Shown one piece after another: positions 53,696 to 62,920 of a DNA stretch of 64,000 bases; positions within the stretch are counted from its first letter, which is position 1, and the number at the start of each line of letters is the position of its first letter. The notes beneath the pieces were generated by a model. The model made no database searches and was not told the origin of the DNA. It saw only the letters and a list, made by a program, of their open reading frames with translations. A program made the position numbers and the translations under genes. Source of the stretch: Bacteriovoracaceae bacterium (GTDB taxonomy: Bacteria; Bdellovibrionota; Bacteriovoracia; Bacteriovoracales; Bacteriovoracaceae); NCBI GenBank assembly GCA_024711325.1, contig JANJTC010000005.1, positions 496,001 to 560,000 on the forward strand, given 5' to 3'.

Positions 53696-54733
53696 ATGAA
53701 AGCTATTTTGGGCTTATTGTCCCTTGCTGTAATTCTCTCGTTCACTGCTTGCTCTGATTCTACTAGTAAGCCAAGTTATCTTTTCAAGCCTGCCGCTAAA
53801 GAAGGCCTGGCAGCTAAAGTAGGTGAGATAGAAATCACCAATGCTGAAATTCAAGACGGTATTGAGTCTGAGCTTTTCGAAGCTGAGACCAAGGTTTTTG
53901 AAATTAAATTCAATCGTCTAAAGAGTCTACTCCTTCAACGCTACATGGATAAAGATCCCCGCAAAAAAGGAATGTCTAATGATGACTTCCTGGAAAAGCA
54001 TATCGCTAAAGAAGTGGTTATTTCTGAAAAAGAGATTGAAGCTTTTATAAAAGATCAGAATATCCCGGCCGAACATATTAATCCTCAGGTTAAAGAGAAA
54101 ATCAAAAATTACCTTGAGATGGAAAGAAAAAAAGAAGCTGTTGATAAGTGGCTGGCAGAGCAGACGAAGAAATCACCAGTTGAAGTTTATATTCCTAAGC
54201 CACGCCGTCCGACTTTCCCTGTGGAAGTAGGGAATGCTCCCATGACTGGTGGTAAAGATGCAAAAGTAACCATTGTTGAATTCTCTGATTTTCAATGTCC
54301 GTTCTGCGCCAAAGGTGCTGATCTATTAAAAGACATCAAGAAAAAATATGGAAACAAAGTAAAAGTGGCCTTTAAAAATTTCCCACTTCCTTTCCATAAC
54401 CATGCTGAAACTGCAGCTGTGGCCGGACTTTGCGCAAATGAGCAAGGGTCCGAATACTTCTGGAAATATCATGATGAGATGTTTGCTAATCAGGATTCAT
54501 TGGATGCTGAAGGTCTGAAGAAGATGGCCAAGAAGATTGGACTTAAATCCGACGCTTTTGATAAGTGTTTAAGCGAAAATAAGTACCTGGCACAGGTTAA
54601 GGCCGATATGGAAGAAGGGCGAAAGATTAAGGTCAAGTCGACTCCAACTTTCTTCATTAATGGGAAGCTGATTAACGGCGCTCAACCATTAGAGGTCTTT
54701 TCAGAGATTATTGACGAAGAATTGGCCCAGTAA
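53696..54733 (+). CDS. lipoprotein with SurA-like N-terminus and DsbA-like thioredoxin domain
   Basis: The lipobox TAC follows a signal peptide (Cys19). Residues about 38-165 are helical and charged (LAAKVGEIEITNAEI, LLQRYMDKDPRKK, ISEKEIEAFIKDQNI), in the style of SurA_N-type chaperone domains. Residues about 175-345 form a DsbA-like domain with CPFC (Cys201, Cys204) and the cis-Pro loop STPTFFING. It should oxidise or isomerise thiols in exported proteins. GGAGACCTCGCAT precedes the ATG. A terminator follows. Confidence 0.88.
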   Translation: MKAILGLLSLAVILSFTACSDSTSKPSYLFKPAAKEGLAAKVGEIEITNAEIQDGIESELFEAETKVFEIKFNRLKSLLLQRYMDKDPRKKGMSNDDFLEKHIAKEVVISEKEIEAFIKDQNIPAEHINPQVKEKIKNYLEMERKKEAVDKWLAEQTKKSPVEVYIPKPRRPTFPVEVGNAPMTGGKDAKVTIVEFSDFQCPFCAKGADLLKDIKKKYGNKVKVAFKNFPLPFHNHAETAAVAGLCANEQGSEYFWKYHDEMFANQDSLDAEGLKKMAKKIGLKSDAFDKCLSENKYLAQVKADMEEGRKIKVKSTPTFFINGKLINGAQPLEVFSEIIDEELAQ

Positions 54734-54757
54734 TACGTTCTAAAAGTTTTAAATCTC

Positions 54758-54800
54758 AAAGCCTTGGGCCAAATCAGCAAGATTTACCCAAGGCTTTTTT
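54758..54800 (+). terminator. intrinsic terminator after the DsbA-like gene
   Basis: AAAGCCTTGGG (54758-54768) and CCCAAGGCTTT (54787-54797) form an 11-bp stem with a long loop, followed by TTTTT. Confidence 0.85.
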
Positions 54801-54816
54801 GTATCCCGCCTCCTGC

Positions 54817-54848
54817 TATACTAAGACATGATGTCACAGGAAGTGACA
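54817..54848 (+). promoter_or_regulatory. -10 box and inverted repeat before the coiled-coil gene
   Basis: TATACT (54817-54822) looks like a -10 box; no good -35 is visible because the terminator occupies that area. TGTCAC-AGGAA-GTGACA (54832-54848) is a perfect 6-bp inverted repeat just after it, a likely operator or 5'-end hairpin. The ATG is at 54865. Confidence 0.45.
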
Positions 54849-54864
54849 CATAAGGGATTTCAAG

Positions 54865-56808
54865 ATGAATGGGGTAGACTACACCAAACAACTGGCCAAG
54901 GAACGTGAGTATTTTCAGGATAGCTCACGAAAAACCAAAGAAGCCGCTGAAAAGCGGATCGAGGCCACAAATAAACGCGCTGACCATGTCATGGATAAAC
55001 AGCGTGAGAATTTTATAGAAGATAAGGCCGAACTCGAGAGTAGTTACCAGAGCAATCTGAATAAGCTTAAAGAAAAAACCCATGCTTCATTACAGGGAAG
55101 CAGTTCAAAATTCAATGAAGAGATGGAGAAAGAGCGACAGAACTTCACTCAGGAGTCGCTTAAAAAAAGTCAGGATTTTGATCAGCGCTTAAATGATATT
55201 AAATCGAGTTATGGCAAAGCATTTGGTTCTGAAAAAGATCGCAATGAAGATCTCACTAAAACACTTAAAAATAAATACTCAAAAAATGTTGATGAACTCA
55301 GGTCTGATTCAGATGAAAAACTGAAAAGCTATCAGGACCGCATGTCTGGTAGTGGAGCGAGCCTCAAGGACCAGTATAATCGAGAACGCCAACAACTTGT
55401 TCGTGCCCAGGAAGATCGTTTAACAGATGCTTATAAGGACTCTGCCCATAAAAGAGCGGAGCTCAAAGAACAAATAAGTAACGAAAATAAGAAAAATAAG
55501 ATCGCGCAGGACGCTGAATCCGCCCAGCAACGTCAATATAATCAAGATCGATTGACTACCATGCAGAATAAGTATCAGGATCGTTTTGATGCTATTTCAA
55601 AAGATTATAGTCAACGCAGTGATGAGCTAGCACAGTCTCAACAATTGGGTTCTGTTAAAACCAACCGTGAGCATCAGGAAAAAGTCAGTGATATCCACCG
55701 CGGTTATAATGAAGAGTTGAGGAGCATAGAGCTCGAAAAGCGTCGTAGGGATAATGGTTCAGGGGAATTTGCTGAAGTTTCTAACAAGCAGCAAGGCCTG
55801 AAAGATGAAGTTATTCATGAAAATAAGGTAAGGCATTTAAAAGGTGAGCTGGTTGAAGCTCAACGGAGCTATCAACATCGAGCTGATCGCGAGCACTCGG
55901 CCAATAAAGTGACTCTTAAAGAACAAGCTACAGAAGCTACTGCTAATCTTGATCGTAAATTAAACGAGGCCAATGCCAATAAAATTGTAACAGTTTCCCG
56001 TGAAAGAGAAAAAGCTGAAAAGCAAGTCCAAAACCGTGATCATCAAAATCGCCTAGATAAGGCGGCTTATGAGCAGCAACTCATGCTTGAGCGCAATAAT
56101 GCCAATACCCGGATGGATAAACTTAAGGAGAACTTCAATTCTTCTATGTTGACCCTCGAAGAGAAGCACAAAGCAAGTCTTGAAGATGTGACTAAAACGA
56201 CCAATGAAGATAAATCTGATTTCATGAAGAAGATGCAGGAAAACCGATCCAACGAAATTTTCGCTATGAAACGAGAATTTAATAAAATGATGGATGCCAC
56301 TGTCCAAGACTATGAGCAAAGGATTGCAACTTACCAGCGAGACAATGAGTACTTAAAAATGTCGATGAATCAAAAAGTCGCCAACATTATTGACCAAACT
56401 GATAAGAAACTTGAGTCGCAACGAACATTATTTGAAGATCGTCGATCAGCTGACGTCAAGAGTCAACAAATCATGATGGATCAACGTGAAACTCAACTTA
56501 AGAAAAACTTCAGTGAAATGAATATCACTTATCAGAAAAAAATCGATAAGATGCAGCTTGAAAGCGACACCAAATTAAAGTTGATAACGAATGATTATGA
56601 GTCTAAATTAAAGGAACTCAAGGCCATGACTAGTAAGGAATTGGCCCAGAAGGAAACTACTCATCAAGTTGAACTTGATCGTCTGAAACAGACTTATGAG
56701 GCTGAGAAGACTAGAGTGGTGAGCGCTTATGAAAGCCAGATCCAAACCATGAAGCAAGGTCATAAGGACCAGATGGAGCAGATGGCCAGTTATAAGAGCA
56801 TTAGCTAA
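54865..56808 (+). CDS. large cytoplasmic coiled-coil protein
   Basis: 647 residues, nearly all charged heptad-type sequence rich in Lys, Glu, Gln, Asp and Arg, with very few prolines. There is no signal peptide or membrane segment. Segments such as EREKAEKQVQNRDHQ and MDKLKENFNSSMLTLEEK recur without being exact repeats. This is the profile of a rod or intermediate-filament-like cytoskeletal protein; predatory bacteria of this phylum are known to have coiled-coil rod proteins such as Ccrp. Identity with those is not shown. AAGGGATTTCAAG precedes the ATG; pyruvate kinase follows 29 bases later. Confidence 0.8.
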   Translation: MNGVDYTKQLAKEREYFQDSSRKTKEAAEKRIEATNKRADHVMDKQRENFIEDKAELESSYQSNLNKLKEKTHASLQGSSSKFNEEMEKERQNFTQESLKKSQDFDQRLNDIKSSYGKAFGSEKDRNEDLTKTLKNKYSKNVDELRSDSDEKLKSYQDRMSGSGASLKDQYNRERQQLVRAQEDRLTDAYKDSAHKRAELKEQISNENKKNKIAQDAESAQQRQYNQDRLTTMQNKYQDRFDAISKDYSQRSDELAQSQQLGSVKTNREHQEKVSDIHRGYNEELRSIELEKRRRDNGSGEFAEVSNKQQGLKDEVIHENKVRHLKGELVEAQRSYQHRADREHSANKVTLKEQATEATANLDRKLNEANANKIVTVSREREKAEKQVQNRDHQNRLDKAAYEQQLMLERNNANTRMDKLKENFNSSMLTLEEKHKASLEDVTKTTNEDKSDFMKKMQENRSNEIFAMKREFNKMMDATVQDYEQRIATYQRDNEYLKMSMNQKVANIIDQTDKKLESQRTLFEDRRSADVKSQQIMMDQRETQLKKNFSEMNITYQKKIDKMQLESDTKLKLITNDYESKLKELKAMTSKELAQKETTHQVELDRLKQTYEAEKTRVVSAYESQIQTMKQGHKDQMEQMASYKSIS

Positions 56809-56837
56809 TTTAACAACTCTTATCAAAGAAATAATCT

Positions 56838-58535
56838 ATGTCTATCCGTCGCGCTAAAATCATTGCGACCATCGGGCCTTCTTCCAACACTATTGAGATG
56901 CTGGAAAAAATGATTAAGGCAGGCATGAATGCCGCCCGAGTCAATATGTCCCATGGCACCTATGAAGCTCATGAACAATCAATCAAAAATATCCGTCAGG
57001 CCTCTATCAATGTTGGACGTGAAGTCGCCATTCTTTTAGACCTTCAGGGACCTAAGATTCGAGTTGATAAGTTACCTGAACCGCTTGTTCTCAATGAGAA
57101 TGATATTTGGGTAATCGGCCCTTCTCATGTGAAGGATCAATATCCGGAATATGCAAAAAATTTCATTCCTACGATATATAAAAATTTAGTAAAGGATGCC
57201 CATGTGGGCGCGCGAATCCTTTTTGACGATGGTCTTCTGGAAGCTGAAGCAATCGAAAAAGATCGTGATGTTTTAAAAATTAAAGTCAGTGTGGGTGGAA
57301 TCCTCAAGTCCAATAAAGGAATTAACCTTCCTTATGTAAAAGTATCAGCTCCAAGTTTTACCGACAAAGACCGCGAAGATCTCTTATTTGGATTAAAGCA
57401 GGGGATTGATTACGTGGCTTTGAGCTTCGTTAGAACAGCAGATGATGTTCTGGAAGTGAAGGCCCTTCTTCATAAAATGAAGATTCAAGTGCCGATCGTC
57501 TCAAAAATTGAGAAGCCTGAAGCCTTGGATAATATGGAAAGTATTGTACAGGTCTCTGATGCTATTATGATTGCCCGTGGAGACATGGGAGTGGAAGTTG
57601 GGAATCACCTGGTTCCTGGTATTCAGAAAAAAATGATTAAGGTCTGTAATGAGCTTGGTAAACCAATCATAACCGCCACACAGATGCTTGAATCAATGAT
57701 TACTAATTCGAGACCTACTCGTGCTGAAGCCTCTGATGTCGCTAATGCTATCTGGGATGGAACCGATTGTGTCATGCTCTCAGGTGAAACTGCATCAGGG
57801 AAATATCCTCTCGAGGCGATTCAGATCATGGGTCAGATTATTCTGGAAGCTGAAAGTAAACCAACCGAGAGACCATTCCTTCGTCATATGGATATTTCCA
57901 GTGTCACCGCTTCAGTTCAGGTGGCAGCTTCAATCATTGCTGAAAAACTCAAGGCCCGTTGGATTATTTCTATTACTGAAGGTGGAAATTCCTGTCTGAA
58001 AATGACCCGCTTTCGTCCAAAGACTCACGTACTTGGAGTGACTAATTCACTTCATGTCATACGTAAGATGAGTCTGTATTGGGGGATTAATCCTTATTAT
58101 TTCAATATCCACGAAAATAATGATCTTACTAAGCTTGAAGAGCTTATGGTGGAAAAACTCAAAAAAGAAAATCTACTAAAAAACGGCGATAAAGTCGTCG
58201 TGACAGTAGGTGATGGAAAATTCTTTCGTCAAGGCACCACCAATTCTATTCGGGTTGAAACCATTAAAGATGTTCCAAAGGCCATCCTTAACACTGACCA
58301 GGATTCTATCCAGGAGGTGTCTTTCGACCAGGGAAAGTTTCTACTTGATACATCGATCTGCGCCTCATGCCAGGTGTGTATCAGTGTTTGCCCTTTTGAA
58401 ATTTTCTCCGCTTCAATCGAAGATAATCATGAGACCAGAATTAATGGTTTGAATGTCCACAAGTGCGTTCTTGATATGGCATGTGTTGAAGGATGTCCTA
58501 CAGGTGCCATTGAAATCATTCCTTTCTCTAAATGA
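56838..58535 (+). CDS. pyk: pyruvate kinase fused to a C-terminal ferredoxin-like domain
   Basis: Residues 1-475 form a complete pyruvate kinase: AARVNMSHG, VSKIEKPEALDN, MIARGDMGVEVG, ITATQMLESMI, MLSGETASGKYPLEA and the C-terminal regulatory domain. A linker leads to a ferredoxin-like domain (about 500-565) with Cys508-x2-Cys511-x2-Cys514-x3-Cys518-Pro and Cys543-x2-Asp546-x2-Cys549-x3-Cys553-Pro. The second motif has Asp in place of one Cys, as in some ferredoxins with a labile 3Fe/4Fe cluster. Such a fusion suggests redox control or electron transfer linked to glycolysis; this is inferred. The stop overlaps queG by 4 bases. Confidence 0.93.
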   Translation: MSIRRAKIIATIGPSSNTIEMLEKMIKAGMNAARVNMSHGTYEAHEQSIKNIRQASINVGREVAILLDLQGPKIRVDKLPEPLVLNENDIWVIGPSHVKDQYPEYAKNFIPTIYKNLVKDAHVGARILFDDGLLEAEAIEKDRDVLKIKVSVGGILKSNKGINLPYVKVSAPSFTDKDREDLLFGLKQGIDYVALSFVRTADDVLEVKALLHKMKIQVPIVSKIEKPEALDNMESIVQVSDAIMIARGDMGVEVGNHLVPGIQKKMIKVCNELGKPIITATQMLESMITNSRPTRAEASDVANAIWDGTDCVMLSGETASGKYPLEAIQIMGQIILEAESKPTERPFLRHMDISSVTASVQVAASIIAEKLKARWIISITEGGNSCLKMTRFRPKTHVLGVTNSLHVIRKMSLYWGINPYYFNIHENNDLTKLEELMVEKLKKENLLKNGDKVVVTVGDGKFFRQGTTNSIRVETIKDVPKAILNTDQDSIQEVSFDQGKFLLDTSICASCQVCISVCPFEIFSASIEDNHETRINGLNVHKCVLDMACVEGCPTGAIEIIPFSK

Positions 58536-59518
58536 AAACATCTCCGATCTTAAACAACGAGCTATTGAAGGAACTAGGTGTTTTGGATTGGGGCTACACT
58601 GAAGAATCAATTCCACACTCTCTTCCACATTTTGAAAAATGGACTGAAGGGTCCCAGCATCTACCTCTTAATTATTTAAATGATTACCGAAAAGATCTCC
58701 GGCGTGACCTTCGTCTCATCTTTCCGCAATTTCAGTCGGCCTTAGTTTTCCTTTTCAGTTATCAGGAAGCTAAGAAATGGTTGCTTGATGAAAAGAAACA
58801 TTCAGTTGCGGCCTACACCCTGGGCTTTGAAGGAGAGGATTATCATCGGGCCCTTAAAACTCGTCTGACAAAGATTTCTGAATCGATTGAACTATGTGGT
58901 CTTGAATTTTTTCATACCATCGATGCACAACCTGTTTTAGAGAGGGACTTAGCTTACCGGGCCGGATTGGGATGGTTTGGAAAAAACTCAATGTTGATTA
59001 ATCAGAAAGAGGGGAGCTATTTTATAATAGCCAGTCTTCTTTTGAATCAGAAATTACCAATTAAAGAAAGTAAGCTTGATGTGGATCACTGTGGTCAATG
59101 TACTGCCTGCGCTGATGCCTGTCCTACCGCTGCAATTAATCCGGAAACCAGAACTTTGGAAGCATCCAAGTGTATTTCAACCTTTACCATCGAAATTTTT
59201 AAAGAAGCAGAAGCCCCTGAAGGATTTGATAAATCCCGGGGAGAAGTTTTTGGCTGTGATATTTGTCAGGATGTTTGCCCCTGGAACCGAAAACCTCTTG
59301 CTCGAGTCATCGGGCAGCTTAAGATAAAAGAGTCTTTCTCTTATTTAAAAACCTGGCTTTTTGAATGGCCGAAAGAAAAACTCGAAGCCTTCATTCAGAA
59401 TGAATCCAACCGTAGCTTCAAGAAAAAATTATTTGGCACACCTTTTGATCGTCCGGGTAAAGAAGGCTGGCTAAAAAACCTCAAAACTAAAATTAACTCC
59501 AACCAAAATGATCCTTAA
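58532..59518 (+). CDS. queG: epoxyqueuosine reductase QueG
   Basis: Cobalamin-dependent enzyme for the last step of queuosine synthesis on tRNA. LAYRAGLGWFGKNSMLI is the family motif; CGQCTACADACPTAAI and CDICQDVCPWN supply two [4Fe-4S] clusters. 328 residues is slightly short of some homologues that carry C-terminal HEAT repeats. It is coupled to the pyruvate kinase gene by ATGA. queC at 36475 belongs to the same pathway. The 3' end overlaps the hydrolase on the opposite strand by 26 bases. Confidence 0.95.
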   Translation: MKTSPILNNELLKELGVLDWGYTEESIPHSLPHFEKWTEGSQHLPLNYLNDYRKDLRRDLRLIFPQFQSALVFLFSYQEAKKWLLDEKKHSVAAYTLGFEGEDYHRALKTRLTKISESIELCGLEFFHTIDAQPVLERDLAYRAGLGWFGKNSMLINQKEGSYFIIASLLLNQKLPIKESKLDVDHCGQCTACADACPTAAINPETRTLEASKCISTFTIEIFKEAEAPEGFDKSRGEVFGCDICQDVCPWNRKPLARVIGQLKIKESFSYLKTWLFEWPKEKLEAFIQNESNRSFKKKLFGTPFDRPGKEGWLKNLKTKINSNQNDP

Positions 59519-60299
59519 GAAAGGCGTAGATGTGAGGGGAAGCTATTCCAGGTTCATGATGTGGAAGTCGTTTTGGTCTCTCCCATGTCACCACATTGCC
59601 GTTTCTTTCCAGAACTTCAATAAACGGTGTCATCCCGTTGGCCCCGACAACTAAATCATCCTCGCCAGTAATAAGATGAACTCTTTGATTTGAAACCGTC
59701 ATGTTTTCTTTTTCAGTTTTTATCCACGAAAAAACCTGTCTTGAATCAAGTTCCGGAGACACTAATTGTCGTCTCAGTGATAAAGTCTTTTCATAAAATG
59801 CCGTTTCAAATAAATGGGCCGCCTGGCCCTGGCCGATTCCAATTCCCACTGCCACTGCAACTTTTTGATAATCTTGAAATACCGGTAACTCGAGAGCGCG
59901 AATGGATGTGTAGGCACCTAGTGAATGTCCTCCAAGAATGATGTTTTTAGGAGAAGGGTACTGACCAACACCCAGATGAGTTTCCATCAATCCCTGAAGG
60001 CGGATAAAGGCTTCTCCGAAGAGTTCATGCACGTGGGCCTTAAAGTCTTCCCAGGAGGAAACTTCATGGAAACTTCCCAAATAATGTCCAGGCTGGTCGA
60101 AAATTAAACAAGGAACGCCTGATTCGACTAAACGAGATGCCCAGTTCAGACAATCACCTTTGTGAGAAGTGTACCCGTGGCTAAAAAAGGCCCATTCGGA
60201 TTTAACATCTCGATCTCCCTCGATAGAAGGGATGAACGCCAGGGCGTTTACTTGAAACCATGGAAGGGAAAGTTCGAGAGTTATTACTTTTGCGGCCAT
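59493..60299 (-). CDS. alpha/beta hydrolase
   Basis: 268 residues with the nucleophile elbow GGHSLGAYTS (Ser in GHSLG), the early strand FFSHGYTSHKGDC as oxyanion-hole region, LITGEDDLVVGANG with the probable catalytic Asp, and LPHHEPGI with the His. No signal peptide; cytoplasmic esterase or thioesterase-like enzyme. The substrate is unknown. It converges on queG. Confidence 0.85.
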   Translation of the reverse strand: MAAKVITLELSLPWFQVNALAFIPSIEGDRDVKSEWAFFSHGYTSHKGDCLNWASRLVESGVPCLIFDQPGHYLGSFHEVSSWEDFKAHVHELFGEAFIRLQGLMETHLGVGQYPSPKNIILGGHSLGAYTSIRALELPVFQDYQKVAVAVGIGIGQGQAAHLFETAFYEKTLSLRRQLVSPELDSRQVFSWIKTEKENMTVSNQRVHLITGEDDLVVGANGMTPFIEVLERNGNVVTWERPKRLPHHEPGIASPHIYAFLKDHFGWS

Positions 60300-60419
60300 C
60301 TTTTACACCTTGACTCAGCTTGTTATGTGAAACTTTTCAGAATATTGATTGACGAAATTTCTTCAAAACATTAACTTAGAGATCTCTTTTTTAGAAGTAC
60401 AAGTTACGAAATACGATAT

Positions 60420-60495
60420 GCCCGCTTAGCTCAGTCGGTAGAGCAAAGGACTGAAAATCCTTGTGTCCGTGGTTCGATTCCGCGAGCGGGCACCA
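60420..60495 (+). tRNA. tRNA-Phe (GAA)
   Basis: 76 bases. GCCCGC starts the acceptor and pairs with GCGGGC, the D-arm is GCTCAGTCGGTAGAGC, the anticodon loop CTGAAAA gives GAA, the T-arm has GGTTCGATTCC, and CCA is encoded. A terminator follows directly. Confidence 0.97.
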
Positions 60496-60500
60496 AAAAA

Positions 60501-60527
60501 AAGCCTCCAGAAATGGGGGCTTTTTTT
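60501..60527 (+). terminator. intrinsic terminator after tRNA-Phe
   Basis: AAGCCTCC and GGGGGCTT pair over 8 bp with one G-T pair and a 6-base loop, followed by seven T. It also sits at the end of the leftward operon ending at 60574. Confidence 0.9.
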
Positions 60528-60573
60528 ATTCCATATTATCCAAAACTTAGATTCTCGATTCTGATTCTTCTGA

Positions 60574-61041
60574 TTATTCAAAATAAATCCACATGACCTT
60601 TCTTTTAGGTGCGTGGTTGTCGTACTCGAACTGCATTCTAATTTTGGGTACTTTCACAAAATATCGATCAGTCATGACATGACCAGACTTATCATCAGGA
60701 AGTTTTTCTTCGATCCATGTGTAGTCATTAAACCGCTTCTTTAGGGCAGTGTAATTATCGAAGTCTTCAAAGTAAAAAAGTGTTAAGTGGGAAATCTTAT
60801 TTTTGCTGATATCGATATAAGCATCAATTCGAGTTGAAGTGTATCTCAAAATTCTAAATTTAAAATCTGGAGTTGGTTCAACTATTTCATCAGGCTTACC
60901 AAATGTCTTGTTTAAATCATTGAGAGATTTGGTTCTCATTACCGTTATAATTCGATCAAATACATCATGCTTGTTATTTGATGAGGAAGTAATCTGAGAG
61001 CATGAAGTGAGTAGTAAAATTAGAATGCAGAAGATTCTCAT
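60574..61041 (-). CDS. small lipoprotein, possibly SmpA/OmlA-like
   Basis: The lipobox LTSC (Cys14) follows a signal peptide. The mature part has a helix RIITVMRTKSLNDLNKTFGKPDEIVE followed by strands with aromatic residues (FRILRYTSTRIDAYIDIS, ISHLTLFYFED), a layout like the BamE/SmpA/OmlA fold, in which a Gly-x-Pro turn follows the helices. The match is by pattern only. It is the third gene of an operon with a metalloprotease and an ATPase, each overlapping the next by 4 bases. Confidence 0.65.
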   Translation of the reverse strand: MRIFCILILLLTSCSQITSSSNNKHDVFDRIITVMRTKSLNDLNKTFGKPDEIVEPTPDFKFRILRYTSTRIDAYIDISKNKISHLTLFYFEDFDNYTALKKRFNDYTWIEEKLPDDKSGHVMTDRYFVKVPKIRMQFEYDNHAPKRKVMWIYFE

Positions 61042-61736
61042 TTGTTGCTCTCCTTAGTTTTAATTATTTCTTTTAAAATCTGAAATGATTTCAAATTAAA
61101 ATTTTTTAGACGTTGTCTATCTGAATAATAAAGTTCTACAGAATTGGCGAAGTCTTCGCTGGGAGAAAGTTTAGAGTCTGATATCAAGGTTTTAGCTGGA
61201 GAGATAATTTTGCCAGCTTCTTGATATTTCCAATCTCGTGCTAAAAAAAATGATTTTAGGATTATGGGATCGATATCCCAAGCCGCAATATGGGCTATTT
61301 CATGAACCATGACTCCTCTTATTTTAGATGTACTAAAGAATTTATCAAAAATAATGAGCGTCTTGGTCGCTGGTATAGTCATTGCGGGATTATTAGGATT
61401 ACCTATTTCCTCATTTGCCCTTAGCATTTTGGAAAGTTTATATCGTTTGAGCCAGTTAGGAAGATTTTCTATCTCGGTCTGCAATAAGCTTTTTTCTTTA
61501 TCTGTCCATGCTTTGAATTTGGTTTTTAAACCTTTTATTTCTTCAGTATTCGAATCTTGAAAATAACGATGACCTCTGATTTCTCTGCAATGCTCTGATC
61601 TAGGGTGTGCAGAAACATAAGTTCCATTTTCTTTAGTGTATCCCTCTATCCATTGCTCTCTAATATGGATTTCATTCGGTTGGCAAGCCAAGGCAAAAAA
61701 TGGCTTTAGTAAAATGAGAACAACAAGCCATTTCAT
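61038..61736 (-). CDS. exported gluzincin-like zinc metalloprotease
   Basis: A signal peptide (about 1-17) ends FALAC, which may be a lipobox though it is not classical. The zinc motif HEIAH (in GVMVHEIAHIAAWDID) supplies two His and the catalytic Glu. SEDFANSVELYY about 45 residues later supplies the third ligand Glu, as in gluzincins of this kind. Six Cys could make disulfides (QPNEIH side). The substrate is unknown; a cell-wall or protein target is possible. It is coupled to the ATPase upstream and the lipoprotein downstream. Confidence 0.78.
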   Translation of the reverse strand: MKWLVVLILLKPFFALACQPNEIHIREQWIEGYTKENGTYVSAHPRSEHCREIRGHRYFQDSNTEEIKGLKTKFKAWTDKEKSLLQTEIENLPNWLKRYKLSKMLRANEEIGNPNNPAMTIPATKTLIIFDKFFSTSKIRGVMVHEIAHIAAWDIDPIILKSFFLARDWKYQEAGKIISPAKTLISDSKLSPSEDFANSVELYYSDRQRLKNFNLKSFQILKEIIKTKESNK

Positions 61737-62920
61737 AAAGTATCCATGTCAGGAATAACTCTTTTCATAAATTCATCGAAGAGAGGAACCGTGAATGCAT
61801 TGTCCCCATGAGAAGGGCTATAAATCATTCCTTTCTTTATGAGAGATGCTCTGACCGGGGCCACTGCTTGGACTTCCTTTTTAAGTAACTGTGAAATATC
61901 ACCTGATCTATGCGTTCCTGGTCCTAATTCGGCCATGGCTCGAAGGTACTTCTTTTCTGATGGTGTTAGCCGATCAAAGCGAACTCGAAAAAAACTAGAA
62001 TCCAATTCAGTTACAGCTGTCTGAGTTGCAAATTTTGCATCGGATAGTTTGATAGGAGATGTGTCCGCTGCTTGCCAACAGTGTTTTCCCCATTCCTGAA
62101 GAAAATATGGATATCCTTTTGTCTGCTCTAAAACATGAAGGATAGCCTTTTCTTCATATTCGACTCCCAAAGCTTTTGCGGGATTTACGATTGCCTTACG
62201 AGCAGCTTGAGAATCTAATGGACCAATTTCTGGATATTCAAACAATCTTTCTGCGTATGATTTTGCTTCCCCCGCTTGTGCCACCAACTGAGGAAGTCCT
62301 GCCCCTAGAAGAATAACGGGCATTTGGCGTTGAGTACATTTATGAAGGGCCATGATTAAAGCGGCGAATTGCTCTTCAGGAAGATACTGAATTTCATCAA
62401 TGGCAAGAACCAAGGCTGTTTTTTTTTCTTTTGCAGCCGCACCTACTGCAAGCAAGAGATCTGTTAAATCTTGCTCTAGATCTCCCGAGTCAGCAGTACC
62501 AACTTCTTCACCAAGATCGAGAGAGAATTCAACATCTTCATATTTTACCTTCATGGCACCTAGAAATCCCCCTAGAGTACGAAGAGCTTTCTTTGCCAGG
62601 TCACCACTTGCTTTCATTCTGTCTAGACGCAGAAGCGCTGACCTCAGAGCAGGGATGAGAAGTGCGGGCAATGATCTTCCTTCAGGAGTTTCAAGAGAGA
62701 CTACAGTGAAAGCTTGTGATTCGGCTTCTTGTGTAATTTTAGTGAGTAAAACTGTCTTACCAACACCTCGGAGTCCAACTAAGAGTAAACCTCTGAATGA
62801 AAGACCATTCTTACATCTCTCTAAAGCGATATCAGCTTTAGTGATGATTTCATCACGGCCTGCTAATTGAGGAGGGATTGTTCCAGCACCTGGTGCGTAA
62901 GGATTTATTTTTGGATTCAT
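61733..62920 (-). CDS. AAA/STAND-type ATP-binding protein
   Basis: 395 residues. Walker A is GLRGVGKT at about 49-56, Walker B is LVLAIDEIQYLP (about 167-178), and sensor motifs follow. The C-terminus looks like a winged helix (SEKKYLRAMAELGPGTHRSGDISQLL). The opening NPYAPGAGTIPPQLAGRDEII is shared by a group of bacterial proteins of unsettled role, often in variable regions. It is the first gene of the three-gene operon next to tRNA-Phe. No signal peptide; cytoplasmic. Confidence 0.88.
   Translation of the reverse strand: MNPKINPYAPGAGTIPPQLAGRDEIITKADIALERCKNGLSFRGLLLVGLRGVGKTVLLTKITQEAESQAFTVVSLETPEGRSLPALLIPALRSALLRLDRMKASGDLAKKALRTLGGFLGAMKVKYEDVEFSLDLGEEVGTADSGDLEQDLTDLLLAVGAAAKEKKTALVLAIDEIQYLPEEQFAALIMALHKCTQRQMPVILLGAGLPQLVAQAGEAKSYAERLFEYPEIGPLDSQAARKAIVNPAKALGVEYEEKAILHVLEQTKGYPYFLQEWGKHCWQAADTSPIKLSDAKFATQTAVTELDSSFFRVRFDRLTPSEKKYLRAMAELGPGTHRSGDISQLLKKEVQAVAPVRASLIKKGMIYSPSHGDNAFTVPLFDEFMKRVIPDMDTL

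Noticed and set aside
62400..62870. A 156-codon open frame opposite the AAA ATPase gene
   Set aside because: Serine/arginine-rich antisense translation of a clear P-loop gene; no independent support.
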